Part shown: positions 7,580-8,933 of the stretch, one piece after another | Layout of the letters: each line of letters opens with the position of its first letter | Numbering within the stretch: position 1 is the stretch's first letter | DNA from: Gammaproteobacteria bacterium | GTDB taxonomy: Bacteria > Pseudomonadota > Gammaproteobacteria > DRLM01 | Assembly: GCA_015490395.1 (NCBI GenBank) | Contig: WFXX01000220.1 | Coordinates: 1 to 8,933 of the forward strand | Reading direction: 5' to 3' | Length of the DNA: 8,933 nucleotides | Program-made: the position numbers and the translations under genes | Notes under the pieces: model-generated | The model's database searches: none | Told to the model about the DNA's origin: nothing | The model's input: only the letters and a program-made list of their open reading frames with translations

Positions 7580-7927
7580 GTGTTCGACGTCGGCTTCTGG
7601 GAGCTGGCCCTGGTGGGGCTGATCACCCTGCTGGTGGTGGGGCCCAGGGAGCTGCCTACGGTGGCCCGCACCTTGGGACGCTGGATAGGGCAGGCTCGGC
7701 GCCTCGTGGGGCGGCTGCGCGAGGAGCTCGAGCGGGAGGCGGCCAGGGCCGAGGAGATCCGGCGCCTGATGGACCGCGAGATCCAGGTGGCCCGGGAGCA
7801 CGAGCGCCTCCAGGGTGCCCTGGGGGCGGTCCCGCCGCAGCGGGCGGCGCCCCCGCAGGGTGCGGATGGGGCCGCGGACGCGGATCGGGGCACCTCCGCC
7901 GAGGCCAGCGGCGGTGAGAGGCATTAG
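7580..7927 (+). CDS. tatB: Sec-independent protein translocase subunit TatB
   Basis: TatB pairs with TatC to form the receptor for twin-arginine signal peptides. The 115-residue product begins 'MFDVGFWELALVGLITLLVVGP', with the TatB-typical conserved Glu8 in the membrane helix and the Gly21-Pro22 hinge. An amphipathic helix ('LPTVARTLGRWIGQARRL', 25-42), a long charged, probably coiled helix (to about 80) and a low-complexity Ala/Gly/Pro tail follow. At 115 residues it is shorter than E. coli TatB (171), and the difference lies in the variable tail. The GTG at 7580 gives the exact family N-terminus. It lacks a good Shine-Dalgarno (GAGG at 7564-7567 is 12 bases away), so coupling to tatA, 14 bp upstream, is likely. 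Confidence 0.95.
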   Translation: MFDVGFWELALVGLITLLVVGPRELPTVARTLGRWIGQARRLVGRLREELEREAARAEEIRRLMDREIQVAREHERLQGALGAVPPQRAAPPQGADGAADADRGTSAEASGGERH

Positions 7928-8708
7928 GCTCCCTCCCGGCCCCCAGCAGGAGCAGCCCTTCATGGCCCACCTGCTGGAGCTGCGCCAGCGGCTCCTGCGG
8001 GCGGCGGGCGCGGTGCTGGTCGTCTTCTTGGTGTTGGCCCCTTTCGCGCAGGAGCTCTTCCAGCTCCTGGCCCGCCCCCTGCTGGCCCAGCTCCCCGAGG
8101 GCGGCAGCATGATCGCCACCGAGGTGGCGGCCCCCTTCCTCACCCCCTTCAAGCTCACCCTCATGCTGGCCTTCGTGCTGGCCCTGCCCTACGTGCTGCA
8201 CCAGGCCTGGGCCTTCGTGGCCCCCGGCCTCTACCGTCGAGAGCGGCGCATCGCCCTGCCCCTGCTGGTCTCCAGCGTGGTCCTGTTCTACCTGGGGATG
8301 GCCTTCGCCTACTTCGTGGTCTTCCCCATCATGTTCCGATTCTTCGTCGGCGTGGCCCCGGAAGGCGTGGCGGTCATGACCGACATCGCCCGCTACCTCG
8401 ACTTCGTCGTCAAGCTCTTCCTGGCCTTCGGCCTGGCCTTCGAGGTCCCGGTGGCCACCTACCTGCTGGTGCGGGCGGGGGCCGTGGAGGCCGAGGCCCT
8501 GGCCCGGGGCCGGCCCTACGTCATCGTGGGCGCCTTCGTGGTGGGGATGCTCCTTACCCCTCCCGACGTGCTCTCCCAGACCCTGCTGGCCGTGCCCATG
8601 TGGCTGCTCTTCGAGCTGGGCCTGTGGCTGGCCCGCCAGGTGCGGCCCGCGGACGAGGAGGACGAGGAGAACGGCGAGGGCGAGGGGGCTGCGGACGGGC
8701 GCCCCTGA
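7914..8708 (+). CDS. tatC: Sec-independent protein translocase subunit TatC
   Basis: TatC is the polytopic inner-membrane core of the Tat receptor. Six hydrophobic segments are visible at about residues 28-46, 82-99, 115-137, 162-185, 200-216 and 220-240 (numbered from GTG 7914). Signature parts are 'HLLELRQRLL', 'SMIATEVAAPF', 'AFVAPGLYRRERR' (Glu110 matches E. coli Glu103, needed for signal-peptide binding), 'GMAFAYFVVFP', 'FEVPVA' (Glu177, E. coli Glu170) and 'GAFVVGMLLTPPD'. The C-terminal tail is acidic ('DEEDEENGEGEG'). The start is open. GTG 7914 overlaps tatB by 14 bp and gives 264 residues, including 'EQPF' before 'MAHL', which matches E. coli 'QPLITHL'. ATG 7962 gives 248 residues and has AGGAG (7948-7952) nine bases upstream. 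I prefer the GTG because those upstream residues look conserved. Confidence 0.95.
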   Translation: MRGIRLPPGPQQEQPFMAHLLELRQRLLRAAGAVLVVFLVLAPFAQELFQLLARPLLAQLPEGGSMIATEVAAPFLTPFKLTLMLAFVLALPYVLHQAWAFVAPGLYRRERRIALPLLVSSVVLFYLGMAFAYFVVFPIMFRFFVGVAPEGVAVMTDIARYLDFVVKLFLAFGLAFEVPVATYLLVRAGAVEAEALARGRPYVIVGAFVVGMLLTPPDVLSQTLLAVPMWLLFELGLWLARQVRPADEEDEENGEGEGAADGRP

Positions 8709-8724
8709 GACGCCCCGGGCTCAG
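8705..8724. other. Short inverted repeat between convergent tatC and protease genes
   Basis: CTGAG (8705-8709) and CTCAG (8720-8724) are exact reverse complements around a 10-base loop that itself contains the palindrome CCCGGG. It spans both stop codons. A bidirectional terminator is expected at this convergent junction, but the stem is short and there is no T-run on either strand. This is a weak candidate only. Confidence 0.2.
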
Positions 8725-8933
8725 CGTGCCCTGGGCGGCGGCCGCTCTCCGATGCGTGCCTCCAGCTCCACGGGCCTGCCGGCACGCACCAGGCCCAGCC
8801 GCACCCGCGTGCCCGGGGCCAGGGCGGCGATGCGATCCAGGGCCGCGCGGGCATCGGCCACCGGCTCCCCCTCCACCGCCACCAGCACGTCCCCAGGGCG
8901 GATGCCTGCCCGCTCCGCCGGCCCCCCGGGCAG
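8721..8933 (-). CDS. Trypsin-like periplasmic serine protease (AlgW/DegS type), C-terminal PDZ end; 5' part outside window
   Basis: The minus-strand frame is open from base 8933 to TGA at 8723-8721, giving the last 70 residues. They read as the C-terminal half of a PDZ domain. 'LPGGPAERAGIRPGDVLVAV' (1-20) is the classic HtrA-family motif, with helix and strand segments following ('ALDRIAALAPGTRVRLGLVRAGR', 31-53 in parts) and the ending 'ARIGERPPPRAR'. A stop soon after one PDZ and the 'RPP' ending resemble AlgW/DegS, the inner-membrane-anchored site-1 protease that cleaves anti-sigma factor in the envelope stress response. In Pseudomonas algW lies beside hisC-hisD-hisG-murA, which supports this. 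DegQ/DegP with two PDZ domains cannot be excluded because the protease domain is not visible. The stop lies 12 bp from the tatC stop, in convergent orientation. Confidence 0.85.
   Translation of the reverse strand: MPGGPAERAGIRPGDVLVAVEGEPVADARAALDRIAALAPGTRVRLGLVRAGRPVELEARIGERPPPRAR

Noticed and set aside
8516..8854. 112-codon minus-strand open frame overlapping tatC and the protease end
   Set aside because: The true minus-strand gene uses another frame, with a clear PDZ motif and a stop at 8721. This one conflicts with both tatC and that gene.

Overview
The window is a very GC-rich stretch (well above 70% GC by eye), almost wholly coding, from a proteobacterium. TatC carries the gammaproteobacterial-style segment around 'GAFVVGMLLTPPD', and HisG is the short, HisZ-dependent kind. 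The order murA-hisG-hisD-hisC with an AlgW/DegS-type protease nearby recalls Pseudomonas. The extended order hisBHAFIE-tatABC is also known from betaproteobacteria and from purple-sulfur/halophilic gammaproteobacteria. A high-GC gammaproteobacterium of the Chromatiales/Ectothiorhodospiraceae type is my best guess; this rests on recalled gene order and motifs, not on a search.

Layout, left to right. Positions 1-507 are the 3' end of murA (peptidoglycan precursor synthesis). Positions 528-7232 hold a nine-gene histidine block on the + strand: hisG, hisD, hisC, hisB, hisH, hisA, hisF, hisI, hisE. Positions 7287-8708 hold tatA, tatB and tatC, the twin-arginine protein export system. Positions 8721-8933 on the minus strand are the C-terminal PDZ end of a periplasmic trypsin-like protease (AlgW/DegS type), convergent with tatC and only 12 bp away. 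No stretch over 60 bp lacks a gene.

How the genes work together. HisG (with HisZ, not here) joins PRPP and ATP. HisE and HisI process the product, and HisA isomerises it. HisH-HisF (IGP synthase) make imidazole glycerol phosphate and release AICAR. HisB dehydrates that product, HisC transaminates it and HisD carries out the final two oxidations. Two functions are missing from the block: the HisZ regulatory subunit needed by short HisG, and a histidinol-phosphate phosphatase, because HisB is monofunctional. Both must be encoded elsewhere if the pathway is complete.

The his genes are packed with GTGA or TGATG overlaps, an 11-bp overlap or short gaps, and use many GTG starts, so strong translational coupling is likely. 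The only likely regulatory break on the + strand is the 54-bp hisE-tatA gap, which holds a perfect 9-bp GC hairpin. I found no mobile element, CRISPR array, tRNA/rRNA or previously undescribed system. This is a conserved housekeeping region; the second-look items concern regulation, start sites and gene order.
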